Source: Golubevia sp. BC0850
Lineage: Eukaryota; Basidiomycota; Exobasidiomycetes; Golubeviales; Golubeviaceae
NCBI GenBank assembly: GCA_012976225.1
Contig: JAAVVG010000008.1
Coordinates: 682,001-746,000, forward strand
Direction of reading: 5' to 3'
DNA length: 64,000 bases
Made by a program: the position numbers and the translations under genes. Each line of letters opens with the position of its first letter. Position 1 is the first letter of the stretch. Shown one piece after another: positions 45,933-58,002 of this stretch. Under the pieces are notes generated by a model. The model made no database searches and was not told the DNA's origin. It saw only the letters and a list, made by a program, of their open reading frames with translations.

Positions 45933-47175
45933 TCATCCGACCCAATCAGTTCTTCCCCTTTTCGCTGCTTTTTCGAGAGCCTCCTTGATCTCGACATCTC
46001 CAGAAGTACAGTCCAAAGCTAAGCCGTCAGCCGTGCCTTTAGGCAATTCAGACAGGCGAAGTAGGACCGTAGCTACATCTTCCCGAGGGATTGGTACTGA
46101 TGAGATGGGAGGTGAGCGGTCAGAGTCGAAAGAAAGAAAGAAAGGGAGAAAAAAGTGGCAGAACGCAGCTTTGTAGGCGAGACAAAAACGACAAACTCAC
46201 CAGCGATGCCCTTTTGCTCTCCCAAATTAACCTTACCAGTTCCAGACTCGTCTTGCAAAGTGGAGGGTCTTAGAACAAACCAAGGGAATGTCAAATCGCC
46301 CTTTTTAGATCGATCGTGCAAATTCTTATCAGCTTCGTACTTGCACTGATAATAGTAACCTAGAGCTTCTCTTGACTTTCTGCTTTTCTCAAAGTCTTCC
46401 TCCGAGTACCATCTAGGCTTAATGTTCAGATCTCTGGAGTCTACAGCTGAGACGAGAATGAATCTGTTGAAGTTCGACAGACCGCTTGTGGTAGCGAGTT
46501 GGATGGCGTCAAAAGTTCTGATTGCCCCCTCCAGATCGACAGCTTTGGTGCGCTCAGCTCCACCTTTAGCAAGACAAAGGTAAAAGTTGATTCAAAGGGA
46601 CGTAATGTCGACGAGGGGAAGATGGTGAAAGTCAGTGATAACTTCACCTTTGTTTGTTTGAAGCTTGAGCTTTACTTTGCACCACCCTTCAACGCTTCCT
46701 TCCATCTCTGCTATGTATATCAAGCACTAACCTTTGCCTCCTGAGCCAGCAGCAAAGATGACGGTGTCCACCTGTTCCTTCAAAAACAGATTTGAAAGGT
46801 CTGAGACCGACGAGTCTTCCAGTGAAGCAACAATAGGCTTCACTTGACCTGGACCTGAATCAGAAAGGAAATGGATTGAGAGTCAATCGGGATGCGAGGA
46901 GGTAAGAGAAAAGCAAGGAGAGAAAGAAGGAGGACAGAATCTTCTACAGAACGAACCTGCGGTTGGTAGATCCAAAATGTGGGCCTCGTTTCTTAAAAGA
47001 CTGAAGACTTGGTGTCCGGCTTTCATGGCCTGAGAAGTGAAGCTTAAGCTGACCTTTCCATCTGAAACAAGTAGGGAGCGAAAGAGAGTCAGAGTGAGGT
47101 GGTGGGATCTCTACTGAGACGTTGCTCCATCCTTTACTCACGCCCTCCAATGACTAGAATACGAAGTGGGTTCAT
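45933..47175 (-). CDS. NAD(P)-binding Rossmann protein, YMR090W-like
   Basis: About five exons run from 47175 to the stop at 45933, about 265 residues. A short first exon gives MNPLRILVIGG and the second continues HGKVSLSFTSQAMKAGHQVF. This is the Rossmann glycine motif of the NmrA/HSCARG-type atypical SDR group, including yeast YMR090W (from memory: GGHGKVA). Then come VDTVIFAAGSGGK, RTKAVDLEGAIRTFDAIQLA, FNRFILVSAVDSRD and a YYYQCKYEADK segment where the YxxxK equivalent lies. WFVLRPSTLQDE and VPIPREDVATVLLRL follow, the substrate-side features of the group. Predicted to bind NAD(P)H in the cytosol; substrate unknown. The hand-made borders of the small exons may be a base off. Confidence 0.78.
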
Positions 47176-47548
47176 AGTTGAAATACCTTGAGTTGTGAGA
47201 TGTGGTGAAATCTGTTGAGGTTATGGGAAGGAAGAAAGAAGCTCTTTGATTCTCTCTTTTGTATCGCTCGCTCTCCCCTCTCCTCCACCTCATTTAACTC
47301 GGACCTCTCCCTTCTACGTCATTGTCCAAGAAAACGATGACGTCACGACCTTCTAGAGGATATTTCAGATGAATGTGATTGTATGCATGGAGATGTACAG
47401 TAAAAACAAACAATTGAATGAAGAGGGGACGATGCACTGTAGACGGGGAGCGAGACATACAATAAAAACCAAAGTCGAGATTCTAAAAGCGAGGAGAGGA
47501 GGGGTATGAGAAGTACGAAAAGAATACAAAAAACGGGAACAGAGATTA
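47176..47548. other. Intergenic region
   Basis: Promoter of the Rossmann-fold gene (-) and 3' flank of the zinc-finger gene (-). A TGACGTCA palindrome at 47338-47345 is a perfect CRE/ATF-type site about 165 bases before the Rossmann gene start; whether it is used is unknown. Confidence 0.5.
47338..47345. promoter_or_regulatory. TGACGTCA (CRE/ATF-type) palindrome
   Basis: A perfect 8-base palindrome bound by bZIP factors of the ATF/CREB type in fungi and animals. It lies upstream of the Rossmann-fold gene on the - strand. One such 8-mer is expected by chance about once per 65 kb, so the position near a start is suggestive only. Confidence 0.35.
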
Positions 47549-50500
47549 TTAAAGCTGTCTGATAGCTGGTAACGTGTTAGAGCTATTGGACTCAGCAAGT
47601 TGACTTGGTCGATTTGAACTTGTCGTAGAGCGATCTGAAGAGTATGGATGCGCTGACAATGATATTGGAAGAGGTCTACCGGAACCGGGAGGGTTGATTG
47701 AATTCAACAGAGAAGGTCTTCTGCTTGAAAGTGGAGTGAAGTCAGGTGGGAGATCGTTGTTACTTGCTCTTCTCGAATGACTCAAGTTGGGTTGAGGTTG
47801 CATATTGGAAATTGCTTCCGAGTTGGGTGACCCTGAGGAGAGGCTATTGTTCCTAGACCAAGTTGCAATACTGCCGTTTGAACTGGCTCTTTGATGAACG
47901 TTGGATACGAAAGAAGGAGATCCAGCTGCTCCTGGTCCTTCGAAGTGATGGCCACTTAGGCCTGAGTAGGTTTGAGGAGCTGAGATTGACTGAGAGGAAG
48001 AGGAAGCACCGCGAGAGTGCGAATTGAAAGTCGAAGAGGTATTTTGAGACTTGTTCCAGTTCCAAGTGCTACCGTCTCTCTCGTCCATCTCCATCTCAAA
48101 ATCGTCGGCGACGCCACCACTATCTTCTCTGTTCAACGCGATTCTGCTCGATTTGCGATTGATGGCGAAAGGAGCAGTCGTCGGAGGATGATGGGGTTTC
48201 TTGCTAGGTCTACCTCTCTTGCGAGGACCTGCCTCGTCTTCGATCCCTTCTTGAGAGGGGAGCATTTCCTCTTGAAGCTCAGGAGAGTTGGGGTTGGAAT
48301 TAGAGTTGGAGGCTGAAGCATCTGCATCACCAGAGTTGGGCGTCATTCCTTCGTAGGAGAGCTCCGAAGCTACCGTTCTGCTCCTGTAGGCCGACGTCCA
48401 AGAGGAAGTTCTAGAACCAGCTACTGCACCACCGAGACCGACAGTTCTTTGAATCTGCTCTTGCTTTTTCTTTCCAGTTTCATCCATGACTTCTCTGACG
48501 ACTTCGATGGCAGTTCCGTCCTCGAGAGCTCTGCGACAGAGAGCGGCAGCTGCTGTTTCTCCTTCTTGAGCTCCAGGCTTAGCAGACACGATGTGAGTAC
48601 GGTAGTGTTGAAGAGAGTTGTCCTGTCTAGAGAATCTGGCGAAGCAGTCCGGGAAGGTGCATCGATACGGCTTGGTTCCTGGAGAGGGCGGGGCAGAGAC
48701 GGCGAGGACGTCAGGATTGTCTCAAAAGATTGAATGTTATGTACATGTCACCGTTCTCAAATCTGTTTCTCAACTCACCAGTATGGATCCTATTGTGTCT
48801 GGCAGAGTGACCGCTAGTGGAGAAAGTCTTGTCGCAGCCTGGATGCTGACAAGGATACCTCTTCTTTCCGTCTGGAAGAGTGATTGGCTTCGCTTTCCTT
48901 CCTTTTGCCGATCCTGGACTTTCCGAAAGAGGGGGAATTGGCCTTGGAAGAGGGGCTTTGGCCTTGGAAGAAGCAGATGCTGACCTCTGAAGGGGAACGA
49001 TCTCGTCTCTGCTCTTCGGCTGGGCTGCGACCTGCTGCTTTCCTCTCCCGGCTCCCTTGCCGGTTTGGCTTTGAGGAGAAGCCGCTTCGTCCTCTTGATG
49101 GTCTGGATAGGCAGGGGCGTGGCCTTGTCTTGAGCTTTGCCAGCCTCCTTCGTGTCGGTAGTCTTCTCTAGGAGAGGAATCTCTCCTCTTACGACGATTC
49201 GGATCCTCGGGGTCGAATTGTCCAGGTTTCTCGTAAAAATTTGGTGGAACTGGTGTAGTGATGGATCCGTCTTGCGGTAGAGGACTGGAGACGAACTTTC
49301 TGTCGTCTTGAAGAAGTTGCTGTCCTTCCAAGCCACGAGGGTTAGAGTGACCGTGAGCATAGGACTCTGCGTCTTCTCTGGTCTGAGGCTGATCTTGAGG
49401 AACCCTTGCACCTGATTCCAGACGAGCGTGAGTGGAAGCGAGATGGTGTGGTTCGTGGATGAGTTGGCCACTGGCAGATCTCTTCCTGCTACCATTCTCA
49501 ATTCCGCTCCCGCTCCCGCTCTCACTCGAGGGTTCGAGGGAGGTCGCAGAGTTAGATCCTCCTGTATTTCCAGATCCAAAGAAGTCTGAACCAGTCCCAC
49601 CGCCAGACTCTTCTCCCTCGGTAGAGTGATTGGAAGCTGATCCACTGTTCCCTCCTCCTGATCCCCTCCTCTGTCCATCTCCATTTAGTTCTCCCGCTGA
49701 CGAAGAAGGCTTACTGTTGTTGACCAGAGAGGCTCTTCTCAGAAAGCTTGGACCAGGAGAGTTGTTCTCCAAAATTGACACGATTCCACCAGAAGCTGCT
49801 GAGTTCAGAGAAAAAGAAGCCATGTCGTCTGATCCTTGATGTTGCTCTTCCCTTTCGTGCGGAGATTGAAAGTGACTGTAGTAATAGATTTGATTGGGAC
49901 CTTCTGGTCGAGCTTGACGAGGAGAGCCGGAGGAAGAGGAGACTGAGTGGAAAGAGGGTCCACTGGGTGATTGATGGTTGGTGAAGAATGGAGGCGGGCC
50001 CAAATCGTAGTCTAACAAATTGAAGTTGGAAGAGTTGATGAGACCAGAGGGAGAAATGGAACTGAATCTAGTAGAGTACTGATTTGGAGGATGAGATGAA
50101 AGTGAAGGTTGAGATGAAGTTCTTGCGTGAGGTAGAGATGAGAGGGAGAGGATTGGAAGTTGAGTCTGAGATGGAGCTACTTGATCTTGTTGTTGTTGAA
50201 GAGATTGATTTCTGTCCTCAGAAACGCAAGTTGAGCAAGTTGAGCAGGTAGAACAAGAATCAGAATCTGATCCAGGGTTCTCTTCTTGATTGCTGCTGTG
50301 GTGAGGGAGAGGATGAGAACCACCTCTTTGAGAGGGGTGAAAGTTGGAGTTGAACTGGCTGGAATGTGAATTGGATTGAGGATCGGTTATCGTATTTGAA
50401 CCTTGAGGAACTTGATTAGAAGAGAATTGATAGGAGGAAGAGGGGTAGGAACCGTTGGAAGTTGAGGGTGGAATGGTGAACAAAAAAAGAGAGGAGAAGA

Positions 50501-51050
50501 AGAGAGAAGCAAGAGTTTGAAGAAGAAGAAATAGGAATAGAAGAAGAAAAGAAAAGGGAAGAAGTTGAGAAGAAACAAGCTGCTGTATGTAAGATCTTAG
50601 AAAGTCTAGAATTTTTGAAGTTGGAGAAGGTGAAGACCTTCTAGCAGGAGTTCCAGAACCGGATATGAACGTATGAACCCTGTGTTTCTCAAGCGACTCG
50701 AATTCTTCGAACCCTGAACGTACTCGAAGGATAGATGGTCTTACGGAAATCAAAATTCGAGAAAGGAGTAGAACAGCAGAAGGAGAAGAGGACAAGTGGA
50801 ACTGCTGGAGGCTCTAGCGAGCGACATTCTTTCGAGAAAGGAATCGAGATCGGTGGAAGAGAAAGAAATCGAGCAATTAAAGAGGGTCCACCTCGCTCCT
50901 CTCCTTCTCTCCGCCTGCGTACCCAGTGCAAATGCTAGAGGCTTTTCTTTTGGTGATTCCATTTGGTTACAAGGATATTGACTGGGCCTGCGCGCCTGGA
51001 GAGGTGACGTACTTACGTTGTCGTCCTCTCTCGGCCTCACTGGGCTTCAT
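47549..51050 (-). CDS. NRG1-like C2H2 zinc-finger transcription factor; 5' end unresolved
   Basis: Two exons are clear: one open from about 50790 to near 48772, and one from about 48674 to the stop at 47549. Together they encode roughly 1,000 residues. The two C2H2 fingers span the splice: KRYPCQHPGCDKTFSTSGHS, ARHNRIHTG, then TKPYRCTFPDCFARFSRQDN with SLQHYRTH. STSGH and RFSRQDN are the helix spellings of the Nrg1 repressor family. The long N-terminal part is Ser/Gln/Pro-rich with a CSTCSTCSTC repeat; the C-terminal part has a KRGRPSKKPHHPP hook-like segment. The 5' end is open: the long frame has no ATG before MASFSLNS and passes through a Phe/Leu-rich stretch (50480-50590) that looks like an intron. 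A first exon starting at the ATG at 51050 (MKPSEAERGRQR with a gtaagt donor) is a candidate. Confidence 0.75.
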
Positions 51051-51595
51051 TTTAGATCGAGACCGTTGACTCCGTTGTTCCCGAATCTTCTGTTATCTCC
51101 AACTGTTTGATTGCTCTGATGGAGGTGAAAAGCAAGCAAGGCCTCCAATAAATACAAAGAGTCAGTGGAGGGCAGAAACCAAACCCGGTCTTCCCTGCCG
51201 CACCCATGACCCACCTCTAAACTTTACTCTCCCTCCTTTCTCTTTCCACGAATCTGCTCTGACTCTCTTCGACTGGTACCGATAAGTTGAGAGCTTATGA
51301 ATCACTTGGTAAAAAGTGGGGGCTCAGCTCTCCATGTTCGGATCTGGATCTGGTCACTCGTCGACAAGGTCGTCCATCCTCTCTGAACTTTGATCGTCCC
51401 CAACATGCTGAAATGCTCGTCACCCCCTTTACAAGCACATCTCAGGCATTGTCTCGTATGGAACGCCAAACCAAGACGAGCTGAGCAGGTTGTCTAGAGA
51501 AAGAAAATGTATTCGTTTATCAAAGCAAAGATGTTAATGCAAGCGATGTTTTTTTTTTTTTTTACAAGTGTTTCGGTTCTATTTGGTCAACTTCC
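51051..51595. other. Intergenic region
   Basis: Upstream flank of the zinc-finger gene and 3' flank of the aldo-keto reductase, both on the - strand. A run of about 16 T (51549-51564) lies just past the reductase stop. No gene supported. Confidence 0.5.
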
Positions 51596-53369
51596 TTAAG
51601 CTCCAATCTCGACCTTGTTTTTGCTGTGTAGAGAGAAAAAAAGACAATCGTTCTGGTCAGCTTACTTGTAGGCGTAAAGAAGAAATTGCTGCTTGGACGA
51701 CGATCTGAAAACTCACCAGTCAGCCTCGATCTTCTCCTCGAAGACCTTGATTCCCCAAGGTGGGTTGTAACCTTGAGGAGTGTTGAACCTGATCTCTTCA
51801 CCAGCGTGTTCTTGTAGAACAGAAGAGACCTTAGCGAAGTCTTCGGATGAAAGCTGGATTTGCTTGAAGTTAGATTCGATACGAGAGTTAGTGACTGATT
51901 TTGGAATGACGGAACAGCCTCTGGAAATTCCCCAAGCAATGAGTACTTGTCCAACGTCAGCGTTGTTCTTCTTGGCGACTTCAACGATTTGTGGAGCTTC
52001 AATGATCTTGACCTTTCCTCCGAGGTAGAAGGCTGAAGAAATGAAAGAGGGGACAATGAGGGTCAGCCATAGAAACGAGTGTGAACATCGATCGATTGAA
52101 AGTTAGAGAAAAAAAGTTAGAAAGAAGAAGACAGAAGTCGACTCAGGTCAGAAGCGAGAGCGAAGAGAAGCTCTCATCAAATCGAACTCACCTGGGTTTC
52201 CAAGTGGGGAGTAAGCAGTGATGTGGATGTTCTTTTCTTGACAGTATTTGGTTAGGGCTTCTTGAGGTAGGACTGGGTGAGCCTCGATCTGGTTAGCAGC
52301 TGGGACGACACCAGTTGCCTTAATGATTCCTTCCAGCATTGGTTGAGTGAAGTTCGAGACACCAATGGAGGTGACTCTTCCCTTCTTCTGGAGAGCGATC
52401 ATAGCTTTCCAGGTCTAAAAGAGAGATAAATAGAATATGGACAGTCAATCCCTGTAGAACTGCAGTTCTCGACTCGTCCTGCCCCCCTCCACTTCCCAGC
52501 TAGAATCTCCACTCGTTTACTCACGTCAACTAGGGTGGTCTTCTTGTCAAGAGTAATTTCTCCGTTGGAGTCCTTTGGGAAGAAAGTCTCATCTCCTTCA
52601 TACTCGCTGCGAATTAGGAAGAGTGGAGCAAAGGGTCAGAACAACAGCTTGCATTCTTCCTGATCTCCCTTCGACCTCTACGCTGTCAATTTGTCCTTCC
52701 CAACTAACAATATCTAGCTACTTACAAAGCGACGGGCCAGTGAATCAACCAAAGGTCTAGCTTGTCGACACCGACATCCTTGAGAGTGACATCGTAAGCG
52801 TGCTCAACCTTCTCTGGAGAATGGGAGTGGTTCCATAGCTTTCCAGTAATGAATAGATCCTCACGCTTGACGACGGCTGGGATGAGCTCTTTGAGAGCCT
52901 CACCGACTTCGTGCTCGTTTTGGTAGATCTACAGAGGGAGGGAGGAGAGGAGGAGGAAGAGTGTGAGGAAAAGAAGGTCTGAGAACAGTGGATTCTTCCT
53001 ATGAGATTTGAGCTACTTACACGAGCTAGATCGAGATGCCTGTATCCAGATTTGACAGCGTGGATAACAGCGTTCTTAACCTCACCTGGCTTAGAGAGCC
53101 AAGTTCCGAGACCGAGCTGTTGGGAGGAGAGGAAGGAAGGAGAGCGAAGGAGGAGGAAGGAAGGAAGGATGAGGGCTCACAAGATGACAATGAAGGGAAG
53201 AGCAGAGAAAGGAAGGATGTAACTCACTTGAGGGATTCTGTTTCCGTCGTTGAGGGTAATGTACTGGAAGGGAGAGGAAGGCGGTAGAAGGGTTGGTAAG
53301 GAGGTGTACCCTTGAGGTTGGACAGAATAGGAAGATTGGGAAGATGCAACTCACTTTTCCAGCAGACAT
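51596..53369 (-). CDS. Aldo-keto reductase (GCY1/AKR-type)
   Basis: About eight short exons from 53369 to the stop at 51596 give roughly 310 residues. The spliced N-terminus reads [34 protein letters not shown]. The catalytic tetrad is visible: Asp and Tyr in [18 protein letters not shown], Lys in LFITGKLWN, and His in [10 protein letters not shown]. Later come [37 protein letters not shown] and [15 protein letters not shown], the NADP-binding part. The end is KNKVEIGA. Such enzymes reduce aldehydes and ketones with NADPH in the cytosol; the closest yeast types are GCY1/YPR1 (glycerol or xylose related). Exon 1 is only 15 nt of coding sequence. A TATA box lies about 100 bases upstream. Confidence 0.9.
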
Positions 53370-53469
53370 GATGAGAGTAGTGAGTGAGAGTGTAGTTGAG
53401 TTGGTTTGGAAGGTAAGAAGAAGTTCTTAAAGTTGGGTGTAAAGATGAAAGAAGAGAAAAAGGAGTCCC

Positions 53470-53476
53470 TTTTATA
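53470..53476 (-). promoter_or_regulatory. TATA box of the aldo-keto reductase gene
   Basis: TATAAAA on the - strand about 100 bases before the ATG at 53369, the normal spacing for a strong fungal promoter. A long CT-rich tract lies between it and the ATG. Confidence 0.5.
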
Positions 53477-53681
53477 GGTTTTTAGGTGAGCCTTCTCTGA
53501 TTTCTCCACCCACAGTACTTCCGACCCGATTCGCCGCCAGCTGAGTTTAAAATTCACTTCTGTTTTTTTCTTTCTTGAACTCCCTTCACGAGATCTCGCG
53601 AGATTCCACTAAATTCCTGCCAACATGCTGAATTTACGCTTCCGAATCGTTCTTCCCGACCTCGCAAACCTCACGCGCCGC

Positions 53682-53688
<7 letters not shown>

Positions 53689-53714
<26 letters not shown>
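53689..53714. repeat. (GA)n microsatellite
   Basis: About 13 uninterrupted GA dinucleotides between the reductase promoter and the channel gene. Simple repeat. Confidence 0.85.
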
Positions 53715-53719
<5 letters not shown>

Positions 53720-54203
53720 GATAGGTGGCGAAGATTCGAGAAGGATTGTCCATTGAGTTCAAAACAAATAGAGTCTAAGTAGAACAAAGAGATAACGAGA
53801 GACCTTAAGGAACAAAGTTTCTCAGGCAGTGGAAATTTATTTTGCAAGATAGAGTTGGGGAGTTTGACAAGACTTGAGGAAGGGTAGAGGAAGTGATATT
53901 CCAGCAAATTACGAAACTCAAAGGACAGCATTGGGGTGGGATGTAGATGGAAATGTAACAAAAGAGACTAAAGAATGTGAGTGACAGATTTTCTCGAAAG
54001 AGAGCGTAGAGAGAGTACAAGGCCCAAGAAGCGGTGCGAAGGAACAGAGAATGAGAGATACGAATAGACAAGACATTGGAAACTTGAGATTGGATTGAGA
54101 GACATTTTTTAGAAGATTGAGAAATCGAAGGTGGAGAAGGTTGAGGTGTCTTCTACACCTGGTAGAAGAAATTTGACGAGATGAGTTGAGAAGGAGCAAT
54201 AAC

Positions 54204-57200
54204 CTATTGATATCCAGAACCTCCGGTACCTTGTCTTCTATCGTAACCTTGATAAGGACCTCTAGACTGTTGTTGCTGCTGTTGAGAAGAGTAGCTACCT
54301 TGTTGAGGATGACCTCCACCTTGGGGTTGATGAGATTGAGTAGGATAGTTCTGATAAGCACCTGCTTGTTGAGGTGGCAAACCAGCCGGAGAGGCATTCA
54401 TTTGTCTAGGAGATGAATGGTAAGAATTCGGAGTTGGAGCGGTCTGATAAGAATCCTGTCTACTTGGAGCGAAAGGTCTGTTATTACTTGGAACTGGAGG
54501 AGTAGCAGCTTGATCATAGAAATTAGCAGCATTCAATGAACCTAGTGAAGCTTGACTAATATTTTGATGATGCATTGGAGGTAGAGAAGGAGGTGGTTGG
54601 CCATAATCTGAATAACCAGTTCCACTTCTTGAAGGAGGACCATGACCATAAGGAGCGTTTTGATTTGGGTTTCCTCTGAACATTTGAGGATTTGATTGAG
54701 GAGAAGATCTGATTTGATTTTGAGAAGGAGCTTGATTTCCATTTGGAGGAGCAACGAAATAACTTCCAGCACCTTCGAAACCCGGAGTACTTTGAGGAGA
54801 AGCAAAGTTTTGAGTCTTGTAGAGTAAATCATTACTAACTTTTCTTCCATGACCACCACTTCCTAACAGAGTATCATTATCAGAATAGATGCTCATACCA
54901 TTCCTATCCAGAAGATTTTCCCTACTATCGATTCTCTTAACGTCATTCATTTCATAAACATCTCCTCTTGAATTGGTACTGTGTAAAGCCATTGGAGCAG
55001 CATTTCCAGTCAGATTGACATCACTCCGACTTCCAGGACCTCCAGCTAAATAATTCTGATACTGGTTGTGGAAAGGATCCATAGTACCTTGTCTTGATCC
55101 AACACCAGCCATCGTTCTTGGAGTTCCAGGACCACTAGCGATCATTCCACCCATTGTCGTTCCAGACATAATAGATCTAACATCAGAATCAGTTCTTGGG
55201 TCGTATTCCAGTTGATCTTCTTCAATGGCTGCAATCTTCATTCCACCCATGACCTCTTCCGTTTCGACCTTCCTTCCATCGACCGTAGTCATACCTGTAC
55301 TCTCCAATTTACCAGAGTAAACTTTCGGTAGAAGATGCTTGACTTTGGCATGAACCATCGGAGTGAACAAAGGCTGATGAAGAGCAGGATGTCCGAACCT
55401 TCGTTGCAATCGGTTGTGTCTTGAATCTCCAGCGTGAATATGAGACTCAGCGATCTCTTCTCCATCTGGAATGTACCAATTGAACTTCTGATCGAAAGTC
55501 TTGTTGCAGTAGATCTTGAATCCAATGACTGCTAGAACTGGCGGCAGAGATACGATGGCTTTGAGAGCAGTTTGATCCAATGCGATGACTAGAGCTAAGA
55601 TGAGTTGCATGAAGATGATACAAACGAATAGCCTGTTGACGACTACTCTCCATAGAGCACCTCCAGATTCGTTCTTTGTTACAGAGACGAACATGAGTTG
55701 ATACTTGTAGACGATGGCTGACATAGTGAAAGCGAGACCTCCGAAGATTAAGACCAGAGGTGCTAAAACGGCGTATAGCATGCAAACAGCGAATAAGAAT
55801 AGAAGATTGGCATAGTAAATCGAATAGTCGAAAGCAGGTGGTTTGGTGTACTCTCTCACGTCTCTTGGAGTTCTACCTAGGAATCCTTTCTGAACCCATA
55901 CCAACAATAATTTGATCACTTGAGCTAGATCGAAGATTGCTAGGTAACCTCTCAATGGGATCCAAGTTAACCAATAGTTCGACATGTTGAAGTATTGACC
56001 TTTGACTAATCCTAAAGTTTCGGATCTTAATTTCTCGAAGATTTCGGAAATAGGTGTATTAGCTTGAACTTCAGAGATCAAAGATCCAATGGTACTGAGA
56101 GCTACACCTATTAGAGTGAAGACCACGAATTGAGAGATTACCAAGAAACCAAAGTACTGAGAGAGTACTACATGATCTCTTTGATTCTTCGTCTTGGCTC
56201 CTCTATAAGCTGCTAGTCTTCTCATCATGATTGGGAGTAACCAACCAGCTAAACCTGAAATGATAGGTGGAGCTAAACCAGCTACGGCAGCGAAAGTGTA
56301 ATAACTGCTATCTTGCCAAGATTTGAGGAAACCTAAATAACCGGTGAAAGATGACATTTGTGTGATCAAAGCGACTGCCAGTAGAGGGACTGCGTTAACG
56401 AAAAGCAGTAAACTCAAGAGGAAGAAACCCCAAGTTGAAGACTTGAATCTTTGACCTTTGGTTAGAGTTAAATTCCTCCAGATAATGTCTCTTGGAGTTG
56501 GAGCCAGTTGAATAGTTAAACCTTTTGGATGTTTCTTCTTGAGAGATTTGGCGGCAGCATGGGCGAAAGGGACAGCAGCTAAAGATGCAAACCCATAGGA
56601 TTCAGGTTTCTTCTCTGCGATTCTTTCCCTCCAACTTTCAATTGCAGCTTCTACTTTGTTGATTTGATTTGTCCAATGATCGATAGCATCTACCCTTTTC
56701 CCACCACATCCCATGAAACCTCCAATCGAAACCGTAGGTCTGGTTGCAGAGACGTTGTTTGGATCTTTAAGATATTTGGCTAAAACTCTTTCTAACTTTC
56801 GAACTAGATCTTCATGTTTCTCGATTAGATCTGGAAGTGATCCAACTTCTCTTCCAATGTGAACTTCAGTAGTTGGATAAGGTAACTTGATTTCTGAAAG
56901 AACTGCTGCAAGAGCTGGATCACTTTGAAGTCTTTTCTGAACACCTGTGATCATTAGAGTACGAGAGTGGAAACTCTTTTGATACTCTTCTGATCGAAAG
57001 TAGGCCCATCGGAGTCTGAGCATGACACGATAATTGGTCCAAACTGATGAAGTGAAGAAAGGGGGAAAAGAAGGACATCAGTCTCAAAGAAATCATTGAG
57101 CTCGATTTTCAACTCTCCAATCTCTTCTCTTCTGCCATCATCATCACTTCTACATTCCAACCCAAATCCCATCTCCCGACCTCGATTCAACTCACTGAAG

Positions 57201-58002
57201 TAAAGACAAACTCCAGTTCCCACATAACTCATAGCCACATGAGCCCAAATCCTAGCTCCTTGAACTTGAGACATAGTGATCAAAGCTAGACCAGTCACTT
57301 TATAAGCTTTACCAGAATCAGAAAGATAGAAAGTCAAATCTATTGGGATTAGAATGACAGACATCATGATGGCTAGGATGATAGTTAAATTTCTAATCAT
57401 CCTCAAAAACCTCAAAAAAGCTATGGCATCTAATCCTAGGATTGGAAGAAGATCGTTTTCTTTGTATTTTATTAAAGGAGTGACCCATGAGAAGAAACCG
57501 TCTCCGACCTGAAGAAGAGAAAAGAAGAGGGTTAGAGAAAAGAGAAGAGGGGCAGGAGGAAGGACAAGAGAGAGAGCTCACCGAAGGAGGTCGCTTTGAA
57601 TCTTCTGCATACTTGAGTTTTGGACAATAAACGATCTTTGAGAGGATAGAAAAAGGAAGTTGGTTCAGCAATTGATAGAAGAAGAGGGAGTGAGTGTATC
57701 TTTGAACTCACTTTGTTATTGGGTCTCAGCAGATTGAAAGAGAAGAGAGTGAAGAGAGCTAAGGCTAAGAAAGCACCAGTGGAAATTCCCACTTGAGCTG
57801 GCTTGGCCGTTGAAGCGTTGTTCTAGAGAAGGATGGGGGAAGAGAGAGAGGGGGAGAGAGAGAGTGAGTGAGCAAAGGTAGATGATGGGAGAGGGGCCCA
57901 TGGTTGCTGGGACATAAGAGGGTAGCAAATGAAGTGAGAACTTACCAAAGCATCCAAAACTGTTCCAGCAGCTCCTTGACCTAATACACCACCGTCACTC
58001 AT
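54204..58002 (-). CDS. CSC1/OSCA-type (DUF221, TMEM63) stress-gated cation channel
   Basis: Exon 1 (58002-57946) encodes MSDGGVLGQGAAGTVLDAL. It is followed by small exons (NNASTAKPAQVGISTGAFLA..., IVYCPKLKYAEDSKRPPS, then the exon near 57100-57500) and a long last exon ending at 54204, about 1,100 residues. The N-terminal TMs include ISTGAFLALALFTLFSF, the segment FLRMIRNLTIILAIMMSVIL, and a TM near GARIWAHVAMSYVGTG. The cytosolic domain is in the middle (YRVMLRLRWAYFRSEEYQKS to the region before TPRDIIWRNL). The RSN1_7TM core follows (ALITQMSSFTG, GLAPPIISGLAGWLLPIMMR, FLVISQFVVFTLIGVALS). The family opens on osmotic or mechanical stress and passes calcium. The C-terminal ~250 residues are Gln/Asn/Pro/Gly-rich and disordered. 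It is divergent from ARL2. Confidence 0.9.

Larger units (their letters stand above)
53370..54203. other. Intergenic region with GA microsatellite
   Basis: Promoter of the aldo-keto reductase and 3' flank of the CSC1-type channel gene. Contains the GA repeat listed separately and a TCTCGCGAGA palindrome near 53591. Open frames on the - strand here are short and shadow-like. Confidence 0.5.

Noticed and set aside
48712-48775. Short ~60-nt zinc-finger intron ending at TTTTGAG
   Set aside because: A longer intron ending at CTCTCCAG restores the canonical finger linker HTGTKPYRC, so the shorter choice was dropped.
48770-49684. 304-codon - strand frame inside the zinc-finger gene
   Set aside because: It overlaps the zinc-finger exon in another frame. 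The finger frame has clear domain evidence; this one is basic shadow sequence.
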